Source: Sporolactobacillus sp. THM19-2
GTDB lineage: Bacteria > Bacillota > Bacilli > Bacillales > Sporolactobacillaceae
Length of the DNA: 48,851 nt
Assembly: GCF_004153195.1 (NCBI RefSeq)
Contig: NZ_SEMC01000018.1
Coordinates: 1 to 48,851 of the forward strand
Reading direction: 5' to 3'
The notes beneath the pieces were generated by a model that was given only the letters and a program-made list of their open reading frames with translations, did not search any database and was not told the DNA's origin. This document shows positions 48,405 to 48,851 of this stretch, piece after piece (within the stretch, counting starts at the first letter, position 1; each line of letters starts with the position of its first letter). Position numbers and translations under genes: made by a program.

Positions 48405-48851
48405 TCAGGCAGAGGTCACAACTCTTTTACCAAGGCTCGTCCCGAGCCGAAGAATATTCTTTGCTGCGTTAATATCTCTATCGTGATGATGCCCACAGCC
48501 AGGGCATGTCCAGTCCCTTATGTCTAACGTATGCTTTCCGTCATCATAACCACATTCCGAGCATATTTGTGATGTCTTATAGGGATTGACAATGACTAAT
48601 TTTTTACCACGCCATGCACATTTGTATTCAAGCATCCGTCTCATTTCCCGCCAGGATTGATTAACAATTGCTCTGGATAATTTGTGATTGCGTAGAAGAT
48701 TTTTTGCTTTCAAATCTTCCATGACAATGACATCATTATCTTTAACTAATTGCATTGTAATTTTATGGAGATAGTCATTGCGTTGATTAGTCATTTTCTC
48801 ATTGTATTCAGCAACCATTAATTTGGCTTTTTTATAATTTTTAAAGTCATC
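48405..48851 (-). CDS. tnpB: RNA-guided endonuclease TnpB, C-terminal part (IS200/IS605 family)
   Basis: The frame is open to the window edge, so only the last 148 or so residues are seen. VIVMEDLKAKNLLRNHKLSR supplies the second RuvC Glu. The zinc finger is CSECGYDDGKHTLDIRDWTC followed by CPGCG, with the third RuvC Asp in HHDRDINAAKNILRLG. The end is ...SLGKRVVTSA. Codon use is AT-rich compared with neighbours, which fits transfer. The palindrome downstream marks the element end. Whether tnpA is present cannot be seen. The protein is probably intact, since the visible motifs are all there. Confidence 0.92.
   Translation of the reverse strand, partial: DDFKNYKKAKLMVAEYNEKMTNQRNDYLHKITMQLVKDNDVIVMEDLKAKNLLRNHKLSRAIVNQSWREMRRMLEYKCAWRGKKLVIVNPYKTSQICSECGYDDGKHTLDIRDWTCPGCGHHHDRDINAAKNILRLGTSLGKRVVTSA

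Overview
The window looks like chromosome from a low-to-mid GC Firmicute of the order Bacillales. It carries a ComK competence regulator, a PucR/AllB/AllC/PucG purine-catabolism set, an AraM-type glycerol-1-phosphate dehydrogenase, a PepV dipeptidase, a Met T-box leader and strong AGGAGG-type ribosome binding sites. A vitamin B12-dependent class II ribonucleotide reductase together with PepV would suit a Sporolactobacillaceae-like lineage. That placement is inference from gene content only.

Left part (1-9030): a structured AT-rich edge with one small unrecognised gene, a tRNA-Gln(CTG), a short UvrA paralogue, a GDP-mannose pyrophosphorylase (manC), pepV, a class I glutamine amidotransferase-type hydrolase and a YczE-like membrane protein. 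Two inverted copies of an intergenic repeat lie at about 955 and 6664. The 560 bp before the T-box holds short palindromes but no clear gene.

Middle part (9037-24960): a methionine T-box leader precedes a SAM hydrolase-like gene and an ECF transporter (S component, fused double ATPase, T component). After it come an aldo/keto reductase, a YfhO-like membrane protein, a PTS EIIC-like permease, comK, a GGDEF-EAL protein, a HAD phosphatase overlapping glycerol-1-phosphate dehydrogenase, and an MFS transporter.

Right part (25000-48851): a long 21-bp-period repeat array lies between convergent genes, followed by a DrrAB-type ABC exporter and a ROK sugar kinase. A purine/urate degradation island then spans about 28.9-41.5 kb: flavoprotein, amidase, pucR, uraD, uraH, NCS2 permease, ferredoxin, Rieske oxygenase, allC, pucG and allB. 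A second, related repeat array lies at the next convergent junction. After it come a B12-linked operon (class II RNR, ECF S component, DUF4430 protein), manA, a ribokinase fragment, a 3-hydroxyisobutyrate dehydrogenase-family gene and the 3' part of an IS200/IS605 tnpB running off the window.

Three points deserve most attention. (1) The urate island has the enzymes after urate (HIU hydrolase, OHCU decarboxylase, allantoinase, allantoate amidohydrolase, ureidoglycine aminotransferase) but no uricase of any class I recognise. Its oxygenase is a Rieske protein paired with a ferredoxin. (2) Two arrays of a TCAGC-cored repeat with a period of 21 bp, two DNA helical turns, each lie between convergent genes and show a second-order repeat. 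(3) A Met T-box operon has a SAM hydrolase-family protein in which the expected catalytic His appears to be Tyr.
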